From contig NZ_JAPSLK010000033.1 of the NCBI RefSeq assembly GCF_031180885.1, positions 1-64,000 of the forward strand: DNA of 64,000 nt, written 5' to 3'. The DNA comes from Saccharothrix sp. Its GTDB lineage: Bacteria; Actinomycetota; Actinomycetes; Mycobacteriales; Pseudonocardiaceae. A model generated the notes under the pieces. It did not search any database. It saw nothing but the letters and a program-made list of their open reading frames with translations, and was not told where the DNA came from. This document shows, in pieces, positions 1-7,616 of this stretch (position 1 is its first letter; each line of letters opens with the position of its first letter). The translations under genes and the position numbers were made by a program.

Positions 1-178
1 CCCGCACCATCGTGTCCTGAACCACGTCGTCGACATCGCTGGACAGGGTCCGGCCGACGATGCTGTAGACCAGCGGCAGGTGCGCGGCCACCAACTCCTC
101 CAACGCCCTGCGGTCCCCCGCCCGGGCAGCCACCACCACCGAGTGCTCCACCCGCGCGTCCGCCACGTCATCGGTCAC
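1..178 (-). CDS. Sigma-70 family RNA polymerase sigma factor, 5' part only (runs off left edge)
   Basis: The first 59 codons of a gene whose remainder lies beyond the left edge. The visible protein reads like ECF sigma region 2: a helical start, then LPLVYSIVG, then a DDVVQDTMVR segment, the usual core-polymerase-binding signature. The GTG at 178 is preceded at a normal distance by AAGGCGAGG. It is closely related to the complete gene just upstream (244-972), sharing the LVYxIVxRxLSSD and DVVQDxMVR blocks, so the two are tandem paralogues transcribed the same way. The N-terminus here is about 25 residues longer than in the paralogue. The sigma assignment rests on region 2 alone because the rest is out of view. 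Confidence 0.75.
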   Translation of the reverse strand, partial: MTDDVADARVEHSVVVAARAGDRRALEELVAAHLPLVYSIVGRTLSSDVDDVVQDTMVR

Positions 179-202
179 GCTGACAACCTCGCCTTCCACC
201 AA

Positions 203-253
203 GTCGACCCCACGTACGGGAGACCTCCGCGCACCGACCCGGGTCACACGAAT
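203..253 (-). promoter_or_regulatory. Conserved upstream element, copy A
   Basis: Lies 25-75 bp upstream of the partial sigma gene. It shares the core ACGTACGGGAGACC (212-225, + strand) and a downstream CCGGGTC-ACAC block with copies at 984-1041 and 9911-9967. It is the most divergent of the three: the left arm of the CTCCC/GGGAG inverted repeat is partly lost. An autoregulated promoter or operator is a reasonable guess; no -35/-10 pair can be assigned with certainty. Confidence 0.5.
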
Positions 254-972
254 TTCCGAACCGATCGGTCAGCGCCGACGGCGGTGAGCACCGGCTCGGC
301 CTCGTCGAGCCGAACAGGTACTGCGTACCCGGCGGGCACCGGGAGCAACGGCACACCGGAGAGCAGTGCTTCGGCGGGCACCGGTTCATACGCTCCAAGT
401 CGGCACCGCTCGCAACCCTGGACGTGCCACAGCAAGGGACCCCGCCCGTGCCTGTGGTCGCCCGTCATCACCAGGCCCGGACACCGAGGTGTCGCGGTCA
501 ACGCCCGTTCGAGCAGGCGTGCCACCTCGAACCGGCGCTTCGCCCTGCTCACACCGGTCGCGACCCGGTACGGGTCCTGTCCGAGCGCATGACTCATGTC
601 CCCTGCTCCGATGTGACCGCCGCGTTCCAACGACCACAGGGCCGGCAATTCCCTCTCACCATCCCCGAGCCGGCGCGCAGCACGTGCCGTTTCCCGTCGC
701 TGCCGCAGCGCGGCGGCCCCGTCCAGCGGCCGGTCCACGAACCCGACCTCCATTACTGGTGCTTCGCACTCCGAACCGACCACGTCGGTGCGCTCACGGA
801 CCGCATCTCCGGTGACGGCGACGATCTCGGCTCGGGACCACCCGTCGACCTCCCGCGGCAGCCGGACCATGGCGTCCTGGACCACGTCGCAGACCTCGGC
901 GTCCGATGACAGCACCCGGCGTACGATGTTGTACACCAAGGCCAGCGCACTCGCGGCCGATCTGTCGTCCAC
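244..972 (-). CDS. Sigma-70 family sigma factor with fused C-terminal zinc-finger-like tail, possibly degenerate
   Basis: A 242-residue protein. Region 2 is at residues 8-40 (LVYNIVRRVLSSD, VCDVVQDAMVRL). A region-4-like helix-turn-helix follows at about 130-165 (DMSHALGQDPYRVATGVSRA). The last 80 residues carry a TPRCPGL motif and a C-x2-C pair (CERC) followed by a Pro/Leu-rich tail, the layout of actinobacterial sigma factors fused to a zf-HC2 anti-sigma-like domain. Compared with typical members the N-terminus is short and the normally Trp-rich WLDPDDRE and WWLE blocks are eroded (LGDGERE, WSLER), so it may be a decaying paralogue. GTG 972 was chosen because GAAGG lies eight bases upstream; GTG 981 is an alternative. 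Confidence 0.65.
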   Translation of the reverse strand: MDDRSAASALALVYNIVRRVLSSDAEVCDVVQDAMVRLPREVDGWSRAEIVAVTGDAVRERTDVVGSECEAPVMEVGFVDRPLDGAAALRQRRETARAARRLGDGERELPALWSLERGGHIGAGDMSHALGQDPYRVATGVSRAKRRFEVARLLERALTATPRCPGLVMTGDHRHGRGPLLWHVQGCERCRLGAYEPVPAEALLSGVPLLPVPAGYAVPVRLDEAEPVLTAVGADRSVRKFV

Positions 973-983
973 TCGCCACACCT

Positions 984-1041
984 TCGACCTGGACTCCCCT
1001 ACGTCCGGGAGACCGTCGAGGTGCCGGGTCGATCACACAAA
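984..1041 (-). promoter_or_regulatory. Conserved upstream element, copy B
   Basis: Sits directly upstream of the complete sigma gene. On the + strand it contains CTCCCCTACGTCCGGGAG, an inverted repeat (CTCCC/GGGAG) around ACGT, followed by ACC-TCGA and GCCGGGTCG with a CACACAA end. Copy C at 9911-9967 matches almost base for base over about 45 bp; copy A at 203-253 is more diverged. Its position suggests control of the sigma genes; the factor that binds it is unknown. Confidence 0.55.
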
Positions 1042-1154
1042 TACCGGCCGGTGGGCACGCACCGGTGCTCGGCGGATCACGTCGGTCCGAAACGCGGACA
1101 ACGCGCATGGGCCGGCTGTGAGGGCTCTGCCCACGCGCGTTCCTCATGCCAGGG

Positions 1155-3203
1155 TCAGCCGAGGATTTGGACCTCGGCCAGGGACAGCGGCCGGTCCGAA
1201 CCCACCAACTGGACCCGGACGTAGCGCGCGGTCCGGTTGACCGGCAGGGTCAGCGTCTGACCGACCGCTTCGGCCCGGTAGCTGCTCCACACACCGCTCT
1301 GCGTCTTGAGCACATTCGGGTCGTTCGACGTAAACGGCGAATCCGACGCGAACACGTAGAAATTCCTCAACCGGTCGGCACAACAATCCGTCCGATTCCA
1401 CAACTTGACCGACCCCACGGTCTTCGACGCGCCCAGGTCCACCTGCCACCACGGGTTGGCGTCCAACGGGGTCTCCGAGGTGTGCGTCACCGAACCGGAG
1501 AAGAAGCTGCCGTTGGTGTTCCCGTCGTTGGCCCGCTCTGGGCCCGCGCCGGACGGGTGCTTGCTGGACTGGGCGACGGGCTTGTGCAGCGCCAGATCAC
1601 CAAAGACCTCGACCTCGGCCAGGGACAGCGGCCGGTCCGAACCCACCAACTGGACCCGGACGTAGCGCGCGGTCCGGTTGACCGGCAGGGTCAGCGTCTG
1701 ACCGACCGCTTCGGCCCGGTAGCTGCTCCACACACCGCTCTGCGTCTTGAGCACATTCGGGTCGTTCGACGTAAACGGCGAATCCGACGCGAACACGTAG
1801 AAATTCCTCAACCGGTCGGCACAACAATCCGTCCGATTCCACAACTTGACCGACCCCACGGTCTTCGACGCGCCCAGGTCCACCTGCCACCACGGGTCGG
1901 TGTCCAACGGGGTTTCCGAGGTGTGCGTCACCGAACCGGAGAAGTAGTTCGCGGTGGTGTTGCCGTCGACTGCCAGCGAGGCGTCACCGCCTCCGGCGTA
2001 CGTGCTGGACTGGGTGGTCGCCCTGCCTCGGGACAGGTTGCCGTCGAACGCCTTGAGCGCCAGGCCGAGTTGCTTGAACTGGGCCATCGCCGGGTCGGAG
2101 ATGTGCCCGTTCTCGCGCTTGTAGCCCACGTCCCAGGTCACCGCGCCGCCGACGCGGAGAGCACCGGTGGTCAGTTCGACGAGGCGGTCGGCGCTGTAGG
2201 ACATCGGTGTGTCCGGCGGGTATCCCCAGTCGCTTTGCGCGACGCCGAGGTACTGCAACTGCATCTGGGTGCCGCGGTTGTCCACCCAGCGGCCGTTGGT
2301 CGGGCGAGGCCAGTTGTTGACCCCGGTTTCGCCGGGGGTGAAGTCGGACTGGGTGGTGAGCGAGGTGAGGGGGACGTTGAAGCCGGCGTTGAAGGACAGC
2401 AGGGCGTTGGGGTTCCCGCTGCGCAGCTTCACCGCCATCTGGTCGTAGAACGGTTCGAGCTGGCTGTAGTAGGCCCCGTCGACCCAGTAGCCGTCGACGT
2501 CGGTCCCCCACTGCTGCGACCACGTGTTCACGACGTTGAGCCAGTTGGCCTGGTAAGTCGTGTTGGGCGCGCCCCAGCCCTGACTCGGGCCGCCCAACTG
2601 CTGCCGGGCGTAGTCGTCGCGTTGAACGGCGTCGGAGGTCAGGTAGACGATGAACTTGATCCCCGCCTGGTGCAGCGCCGCGCCCAACTCCTTCACCAGG
2701 TCCCGGCGCGACAGCCGCGAGGGGTGGGACTGCGTCGGCGGCACGAGCGCTTCGTAGGTCGCGTTCGGTGCGGAGAAGTAGCCGGTGTTCTGCCCGACGG
2801 AGAGCTGGAACCAGCTCGCGCCGACCGACTTCACCTGCTGGACGACGCCCGCGACGTCGAAGTTGTCCACACGAGCGTTCCACTGCTCGACGGTCGGCAT
2901 GGAATTGGGGTAGTCGCTGAGGTTGCAGCCGGCGGGGCACCCCTCGGCAAGGTAGTGCATCATCACGCCGAACCGCCCCGTCATCCAGTCGGTGGCCGGG
3001 CCGCCGGCGGCCTGGGCCGGCGCGGTGGGGGTCGAGGCCAGGGCGATTCCGAGCAGGAGCGCCACTGCTGCCGCGAGAAGCGGTCGAAGTGACGTCATCG
3101 GGCTTCGACGAGCGCCGCGCACGCGGCCCTCGTGCTGTGGGCGGTGGGCACCGGCCGCCGTACGCGCGGCCGGGCACACCACCTCTCGGGTCGGGAGCAT
3201 CAT
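1155..3203 (-). CDS. Secreted fucosidase-like (GH29-type) hydrolase with two F-type lectin domains
   Basis: A 682-residue exported protein, last gene of the ABC operon (30 bp after the permease stop). A signal sequence (LRPLLAAAVALLLGIALA) is followed by a catalytic domain at about 70-415 that begins WMTGRFGVMMHYL and contains VDGYWVDGAYY, matching the (alpha/beta)8 fold of alpha-L-fucosidases; the nucleophile was not pinned down. Two F-type lectin domains follow (about 415-540 and 545-680), each with WWQVDLGASKTVG and the RTDCCADR stretch, which fits the RxDx4R part of the fucose-binding signature. Likely role: release of fucose from glycans outside the cell while the lectins hold the substrate. 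Start: ATG 3203 has a good AGAAAGGA site but gives an unusually long pre-signal region; ATG 3098 would give a normal signal peptide with a weak ribosome site. Confidence 0.82.
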   Translation of the reverse strand: MMLPTREVVCPAARTAAGAHRPQHEGRVRGARRSPMTSLRPLLAAAVALLLGIALASTPTAPAQAAGGPATDWMTGRFGVMMHYLAEGCPAGCNLSDYPNSMPTVEQWNARVDNFDVAGVVQQVKSVGASWFQLSVGQNTGYFSAPNATYEALVPPTQSHPSRLSRRDLVKELGAALHQAGIKFIVYLTSDAVQRDDYARQQLGGPSQGWGAPNTTYQANWLNVVNTWSQQWGTDVDGYWVDGAYYSQLEPFYDQMAVKLRSGNPNALLSFNAGFNVPLTSLTTQSDFTPGETGVNNWPRPTNGRWVDNRGTQMQLQYLGVAQSDWGYPPDTPMSYSADRLVELTTGALRVGGAVTWDVGYKRENGHISDPAMAQFKQLGLALKAFDGNLSRGRATTQSSTYAGGGDASLAVDGNTTANYFSGSVTHTSETPLDTDPWWQVDLGASKTVGSVKLWNRTDCCADRLRNFYVFASDSPFTSNDPNVLKTQSGVWSSYRAEAVGQTLTLPVNRTARYVRVQLVGSDRPLSLAEVEVFGDLALHKPVAQSSKHPSGAGPERANDGNTNGSFFSGSVTHTSETPLDANPWWQVDLGASKTVGSVKLWNRTDCCADRLRNFYVFASDSPFTSNDPNVLKTQSGVWSSYRAEAVGQTLTLPVNRTARYVRVQLVGSDRPLSLAEVQILG
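1171..1505. repeat. Direct repeat copy 1 (lectin domain coding sequence)
   Basis: Almost identical at DNA level to 1612-1946, offset 441 bp. By eye only a few substitutions occur, near the left-hand primer-like block at 1467-1490 on the + strand. It codes for the C-terminal F-type lectin domain. Confidence 0.9.
1612..1946. repeat. Direct repeat copy 2 (lectin domain coding sequence)
   Basis: Partner of 1171-1505, coding for the inner F-type lectin domain. Such DNA identity, including third codon positions, implies a recent duplication or ongoing gene conversion. Confidence 0.9.
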
Positions 3204-3233
3204 TGATCCTTTCTGGGTGGGGGAAGGGAGAGG

Positions 3234-4061
3234 TCAGCCCTTGGTCGCGCCTCCGGTGAGCCCCTTGACGAAGTGCTTCTGAAGCGCGAGGTAGAACACG
3301 AGGACGGGCAGCGTGGCCAGGAACATCAGCGCGAACACCGAGCCGAAGTCGGTCTGGTACTGCCCGATCGACCGGTACACGCCGGTCGTCACGGTCGTGC
3401 CGCGGCCGGGGCCGAGGATGACCAGCGGGTTGATGAAGTCGTTCCAGATCCACACGCCCAGGAAGATCAGGACGCTGGCGCTGGCCGGGCGCAACAGCGG
3501 GAACACCACGCGCCAGAACACCTGTGTGCGGCGGGCGCCGTCGAGGAACGCGGCCTCCTCCAGTTCGATCGGGATGCCGCGGATGAACCCGGTGAAGACG
3601 AACACGCCGAAGGGCACGTAGTAGCCGACGTTGAACAGCACCAGGCCGGGCACGGTGGCCATGAGTTCGGTGGCCTTGAGCACCTCGGTGACCGGGATGA
3701 GGATGACCTGGGGCGGGATCATGAGCCCGGCCAACAGGACCAGCGTCAGGGCGGTGGCCCACGGGCTGCGGCTGCGGGCGAGGTAGTGGCCCAGCATCGC
3801 GGACAGCACCGTCAGGACCACCACGGAGACGGCCGTGACGATGACGCTGTTGGCCAGGCTGACCCAGAACAGGTTGTCCGGTCGGGACAGCACGGCGGTG
3901 ATGTTGTCCAGGGTCGGTGGCCAGGGCGGTGACGCCGGTGACGCGGAGATCTGGTCGCCGGGCTTGAACACGTTGGCCGGCACCAGGTACAGCGGCACGA
4001 AGAACAGAGCGCTGAGAACGAGCGCCACGATCGGGCGCAGCCAGGGCAGGCGTTCGGTCAC
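3234..4061 (-). CDS. ABC sugar importer permease, MalG/UgpE type
   Basis: A 275-residue inner-membrane permease of a carbohydrate uptake transporter (CUT1 type). Hydrophobic segments are seen at the N-terminus (LRPIVALVLSALFFVPLYL) and throughout. The cytoplasmic EAA loop that contacts the ATPase reads LEEAAFLDGARRTQVFWRV. The GTG at 4061 overlaps the upstream permease stop by 4 bp (GTGA), so the two are translationally coupled. No ATPase gene is in the operon; as is common in actinobacteria, a shared MsiK-type ATPase encoded elsewhere would power it. An open frame continues upstream but is out of register with real coding and was not used. Confidence 0.93.
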   Translation of the reverse strand: MTERLPWLRPIVALVLSALFFVPLYLVPANVFKPGDQISASPASPPWPPTLDNITAVLSRPDNLFWVSLANSVIVTAVSVVVLTVLSAMLGHYLARSRSPWATALTLVLLAGLMIPPQVILIPVTEVLKATELMATVPGLVLFNVGYYVPFGVFVFTGFIRGIPIELEEAAFLDGARRTQVFWRVVFPLLRPASASVLIFLGVWIWNDFINPLVILGPGRGTTVTTGVYRSIGQYQTDFGSVFALMFLATLPVLVFYLALQKHFVKGLTGGATKG

Positions 4062-5032
4062 AGGTCGACCTCCCGGCCGCGCAGGATCTTCAGGGCGACC
4101 GCCGTGGCGACGCCGACGATGACGAGCATGAGCACGGCCATCGCGGAGGCGTAGCCGACGTGGTTGCCGTCCAGGCCGGTCTGCAGGACGTTGAAGGCGA
4201 TGGTCGCGGTGGTCCCGGCGCCGGGGCCGCCGTTGGTGATCACCTTGATGTAGTCGTAGGTCTTGAACGCGGAGATCAGCAGCACGACGGTGTTGATGGT
4301 CAGCGCCGGCGCCAGCAGCGGCCACGTCACCGCCCGGAACCGCCGCACGGGACCTGCTCCGTCGAGGGCCGCGGCCTCCTGGAGTTCGACCGGCACGCCT
4401 TGCAGGCCCGCCAAGTAGACCACGACGCAGAAGCCGATCATCTGCCACGAGATGATCGAGGCGACCGAGTACAGCGCGAAGTCGGGGTCCGACAGCCACG
4501 CGGGCGGGTCGTCCACGCCGAGGGCGCGCAACGCCCGGTTGAGCGGGCCGTCGACGTCGAGCAGCCGGGTCCAGATCACGCTGACCACGACCGAGCTGAG
4601 GATCACGGGGGTGAAGAACACGCTGCGCATCGCGTTGTAGAAGCGGCCCCGCTTGTCCAGCAGCAGCGCCACCAGCAGGCCACCGACGTTGGGGACGATC
4701 ACCACGATCAGCGTCAGGATCGTGGTGACCCGCAGCGCCGTGAGGAACTCCGGGTCCTGGACCAACGCCGTGTAGTTGTCCAGGCCGACCCAGCGTCGGG
4801 GCGGGCGGAACGGGTTGGCGTTGGTCAGGCTGTAGTAGACGCTGAGCACGATCGGGGCCACGACGAAGCAGGCGTAGGTCAGGACGCCGGGAGCGGCGAA
4901 GATCCCGAAGTGCGCCAGCCGGTCCCGGATCGCGCCGCGCCGGCGTCGCCTGGCGGGAGGGGTGCCGGTCGTCCGGCCCCCGCCGGGCGCGGTGGGCGCG
5001 CGCCCGGCGGGCAGTTCGGTGTGCGTGGTCAC
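4058..5032 (-). CDS. ABC sugar importer permease, MalF/UgpA type
   Basis: A 324-residue membrane protein. A ~35-residue Arg/Pro-rich cytoplasmic start is followed by six predicted membrane spans, the first at LTYACFVVAPIVLSVYYSL. The EAA loop is LQEAAALDGAGPVRRFRAV. Partner of the adjacent permease in one heterodimeric channel. The gene starts 1 bp after the binding-protein stop, so the operon order is binding protein, MalF type, MalG type, secreted hydrolase. Confidence 0.93.
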   Translation of the reverse strand: MTTHTELPAGRAPTAPGGGRTTGTPPARRRRRGAIRDRLAHFGIFAAPGVLTYACFVVAPIVLSVYYSLTNANPFRPPRRWVGLDNYTALVQDPEFLTALRVTTILTLIVVIVPNVGGLLVALLLDKRGRFYNAMRSVFFTPVILSSVVVSVIWTRLLDVDGPLNRALRALGVDDPPAWLSDPDFALYSVASIISWQMIGFCVVVYLAGLQGVPVELQEAAALDGAGPVRRFRAVTWPLLAPALTINTVVLLISAFKTYDYIKVITNGGPGAGTTATIAFNVLQTGLDGNHVGYASAMAVLMLVIVGVATAVALKILRGREVDL

Positions 5033-5033
5033 G

Positions 5034-6326
5034 TCAGCTCGCCTTGGTCCACTCGGCGTCGAGGTAGGTGGCCACCTCGGCGGCGTTCTTACGGCCGGTG
5101 ACCAGGTCCTGCGCCGCGGCGTCGATCTTGTCGGCCATGCCGGGCAGCAGGCCGTCGTCGGCGGTCTCCCAGCGGAACGCGTTCACGACGGCGTTCTCCT
5201 GCACAGCCTTCTGGTAAAGCTCGTAGCCCGCCTTGAACACCGGGCCCGTGTCGGCCGGCGGCTGGTAGCCCTTGATCGCCGGGAATAGCCCGTCGGCCTT
5301 GACCGACTGGTCGAGCTGTTCCTTGTCCAGCTGGAAGGCGAGCGCGAACTTCCTGGCAGCGCTCTGGTTCTTGGCGTTCGCGCTGACGATCATGCCGCCG
5401 CCGGTGTAGGCGGGGACGACCAGCTTGCCGTCCTGCGTGGGGAAGTTGAACACGCCGATCTCGAAGTCGTGCTGCTTGCTGTCGGCGCTGGCGGCGAACC
5501 AGTTGCCCATCGGGTACATCGCGCCCTGGCCGTCCAGGAACGCCTGCTCGGTGGCGGCGTAGTCGCGGGAGACGTTGTTCTTGTCGATGTAGCCCCGCTC
5601 GGCGAGGTTGCCGAACTTCTCCAGCGCAACGACGAACTCCGGGTCGGTGAACTTGACCTTGTCCTCGCGTCGCTTGCTCAGCCAGTCCTTGCGGTCGCCG
5701 TAGAGGTCGGTGCTGACGATGCCCGCGAGGATCATCGACGACGCGAAGCCGTCCTTGCCGCCGCCGATGACGAACGGCGTGGTGCCCGCCGCCTTCAGCT
5801 TCTCCGCCGCCGCCAGCAGCTCGTCCCACGTCTTCGGCTCACCGGTGACGCCCGCGGCCTGGAACAGCTTCTTGTTGTAGTAGATCGGCGGGATCGTCTG
5901 GGTGTTGGCAGGAAGCTGGAAGTACTTGCCCTGGATGGGGTTGGCCGTGGGGAACTGGAAGTCCTTGAGGTCGTCGGGCTGCCACGCGTACAGCTCGCCC
6001 GCCTCCGCGAAGCCCGCCGGCGAGACCCCGACCAGGACGTCGGGGAACTGGCCCGACTGCAACAGCTGCTTGGCGTAGGCGGTGCGGCCGTCGGCGCTGG
6101 GCGCGACCAGCTTGGTCACCTTGATCTCCGGGTGCTTGTCGGTGACCCGCTTGATCGCCGCGTCCCAGTAGGCCGGGGTGAGATTGGGTGTCTCGAAGGT
6201 CAGGAAGGTGATCGCCTCACCCCCACCGGAGCCGCTCGGCCCCACGCTGCACCCGGCCAGCGCCGCGGTGGTCAGCAGTGTCGCCGCCGCCCCGCGCAGG
6301 AACTTCCGTCGAGTCACCGATGTCAT
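5034..6326 (-). CDS. Sugar-binding lipoprotein of ABC importer (Tat-type signal)
   Basis: A 430-residue extracytoplasmic binding protein of the CUT1 family. The N-terminus has a twin-arginine motif (TRRKFLRG) followed by a hydrophobic stretch and the lipobox LAGC, so it is probably exported folded and lipid-anchored. The body contains the usual family landmarks, e.g. FPDVLVGVSPAGF and IPPIYYNKKLFQAAG. ATG 6326 was chosen because AAAAGGG lies eight bases upstream and the signal starts at once; the frame is open far upstream but that region holds the promoter. First gene of the operon. Its ligand is unknown; the neighbours point to galactosides or fucosylated sugars. Confidence 0.93.
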   Translation of the reverse strand: MTSVTRRKFLRGAAATLLTTAALAGCSVGPSGSGGGEAITFLTFETPNLTPAYWDAAIKRVTDKHPEIKVTKLVAPSADGRTAYAKQLLQSGQFPDVLVGVSPAGFAEAGELYAWQPDDLKDFQFPTANPIQGKYFQLPANTQTIPPIYYNKKLFQAAGVTGEPKTWDELLAAAEKLKAAGTTPFVIGGGKDGFASSMILAGIVSTDLYGDRKDWLSKRREDKVKFTDPEFVVALEKFGNLAERGYIDKNNVSRDYAATEQAFLDGQGAMYPMGNWFAASADSKQHDFEIGVFNFPTQDGKLVVPAYTGGGMIVSANAKNQSAARKFALAFQLDKEQLDQSVKADGLFPAIKGYQPPADTGPVFKAGYELYQKAVQENAVVNAFRWETADDGLLPGMADKIDAAAQDLVTGRKNAAEVATYLDAEWTKAS

Positions 6327-6359
6327 GGCGACTGCCCTTTTCCGAAACCGCGCAGTCAT

Positions 6360-6375
6360 GAACGCGCGTACATTG
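6360..6375 (-). promoter_or_regulatory. Probable LacI-type operator, ABC-operon side
   Basis: Reads GAACGCGCGTACATTG on the + strand, a 14/16 match to 6493-6508. It lies just downstream of the predicted start of transcription of the ABC operon (about +9 to +24), a position from which a bound repressor would block transcription. Confidence 0.6.
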
Positions 6376-6390
6376 AGTTGAACGGTGGGG

Positions 6391-6419
6391 AAGTTACCCC
6401 GGTCACATGTGTGGGTCAA
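6391..6419 (-). promoter_or_regulatory. Predicted promoter of the ABC/fucosidase operon
   Basis: On the minus strand TTGACC (6414-6419), a 17-bp spacer and TAACTT (6391-6396), resembling the main vegetative sigma consensus. About 65 bp upstream of the binding-protein start. Confidence 0.6.
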
Positions 6420-6448
6420 GTGCCAGCCTGGCCTGCAATGACAGTCCG

Positions 6449-6478
6449 TTGACACGCCATCACCCACACGTCGATACT
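6449..6478 (+). promoter_or_regulatory. Predicted promoter of the LacI/alpha-galactosidase operon
   Basis: TTGACA (6449-6454), an 18-bp spacer and GATACT (6473-6478). The second operator copy starts 14 bp further on. Confidence 0.6.
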
Positions 6479-6492
6479 CGACACGAACCGTC

Positions 6493-6508
6493 GAACGCGT
6501 GTTCATTG
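6493..6508 (+). promoter_or_regulatory. Probable LacI-type operator, regulator side
   Basis: Reads GAACGCGTGTTCATTG, containing GAAC-N4-GTTC dyad symmetry, and repeats the box at 6360-6375. Its place just after the promoter suggests autoregulation. Confidence 0.6.
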
Positions 6509-6587
6509 CGAGCCCGGTGCCATGATCGTCGGCCTCGGGCGGGGTGGCCGGCACGAGGGGCCGACCACGGGAATCGAAAGGTGGACG

Positions 6588-7616
6588 ATGGCCACGAGTG
6601 AAGAGGTGGCACGCCTGGCCGGCGTGTCCCGGGCGACGGTGTCCCGCGTGCTGTCGGGGGCGGCGAACGTCACCGAAGCCACGCGCACCCGCGTCGAGGA
6701 GGCCGCGGCGAGGCTCGGCTACGTGCCGGACGTGGCCGCGCAGAGCGTGGCCGGAGCACGCTCCAAGACGATCGCCCTGGGCTTCTTCGCCAACGACATG
6801 TGGGCGCTGTCCCAGTTGACCCGCCCGCAGTACCACTTCCACCTCGACGTCCTGCGCCACATCGAGGGCGCCCTCGCCAAGGCGGGCTACGACCTGCTGC
6901 TGCCCTCCCGGCCGACCGACGCCTCCAGCGACGGCTACGTCCGCCTGCTGCGGGCCCGGCGCGTGGCCGGCACGATCATGGTCGCCTGCCCGCCCGGGGA
7001 CCTGCGCATCCAGGCCCTCGTCGAATCCCGGCTGCCGACGGTGTTCATCGACACGGTCGGCCAGGGCCCGAACGCCACCTACGTGACCTCGGACAACGTC
7101 GAGGGCGCGCGCCAGATCACCGAACACCTGCTGGAGCTGGGCCACCGCCGCATCGCCCGCATCACCGGCACCGAGACCGACCCCTCCGGCCACGACCGCC
7201 TCACCGGCATCAGAGCGGCGCTGGCCACGCGCGGCATCCCCGACGACCCCGGCCTGGCCCGCACCTCGGACTGGTCCACCGAGGGCGCCTACCGGGAGAT
7301 GCGCGACCTGCTGGCCGCACGACGCGACTTCACCGCAGTGATCGCCGAAAGCGACATGATGGCCATCGGCATCCTGCGCGCACTGCACGAGCAGGGTCTG
7401 CGGGTGCCCGAGGACGTGTCGGTCACCGGGTTCGACGACATCGACCTGTGCGCGTTCACCGAACCGCCGCTGACCACCGTGCGACAGGACGCCGAGGCGA
7501 TGGGCACCAGTGCCGTGCGCGCCCTGCTCGGCATCATCGACGGCACGACCGCACCGCCGATCGTGCTGCCCACCGAGGTCGTCGCCCGCCAGTCGACCAC
7601 GGGCCCGCGCGCATGA
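6588..7616 (+). CDS. LacI-family transcriptional regulator of the sugar locus
   Basis: A 342-residue regulator. The N-terminal helix-turn-helix (residues 3-25, EVARLAGVSRATVSRVLSG) is followed by a periplasmic-binding-protein-like sensor domain containing GHRRIARITG and VSVTGFDDIDLCAFTEPPLT, both family hallmarks. ATG 6588 has GAAAGGTGG at a good distance. It is divergent from the ABC operon and its stop overlaps the start of the alpha-galactosidase gene (ATGA). The likely job is repression of both operons until a galactoside or derived sugar binds; the two matching boxes at 6360-6375 and 6493-6508 are the probable targets. Confidence 0.93.
   Translation: MATSEEVARLAGVSRATVSRVLSGAANVTEATRTRVEEAAARLGYVPDVAAQSVAGARSKTIALGFFANDMWALSQLTRPQYHFHLDVLRHIEGALAKAGYDLLLPSRPTDASSDGYVRLLRARRVAGTIMVACPPGDLRIQALVESRLPTVFIDTVGQGPNATYVTSDNVEGARQITEHLLELGHRRIARITGTETDPSGHDRLTGIRAALATRGIPDDPGLARTSDWSTEGAYREMRDLLAARRDFTAVIAESDMMAIGILRALHEQGLRVPEDVSVTGFDDIDLCAFTEPPLTTVRQDAEAMGTSAVRALLGIIDGTTAPPIVLPTEVVARQSTTGPRA

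Noticed and set aside
5034..7388. Very long minus-strand frame through the LacI gene
   Set aside because: The part beyond 6326 is antisense to a clear LacI gene and to the promoters; the real start is ATG 6326 with a good ribosome site and Tat signal.
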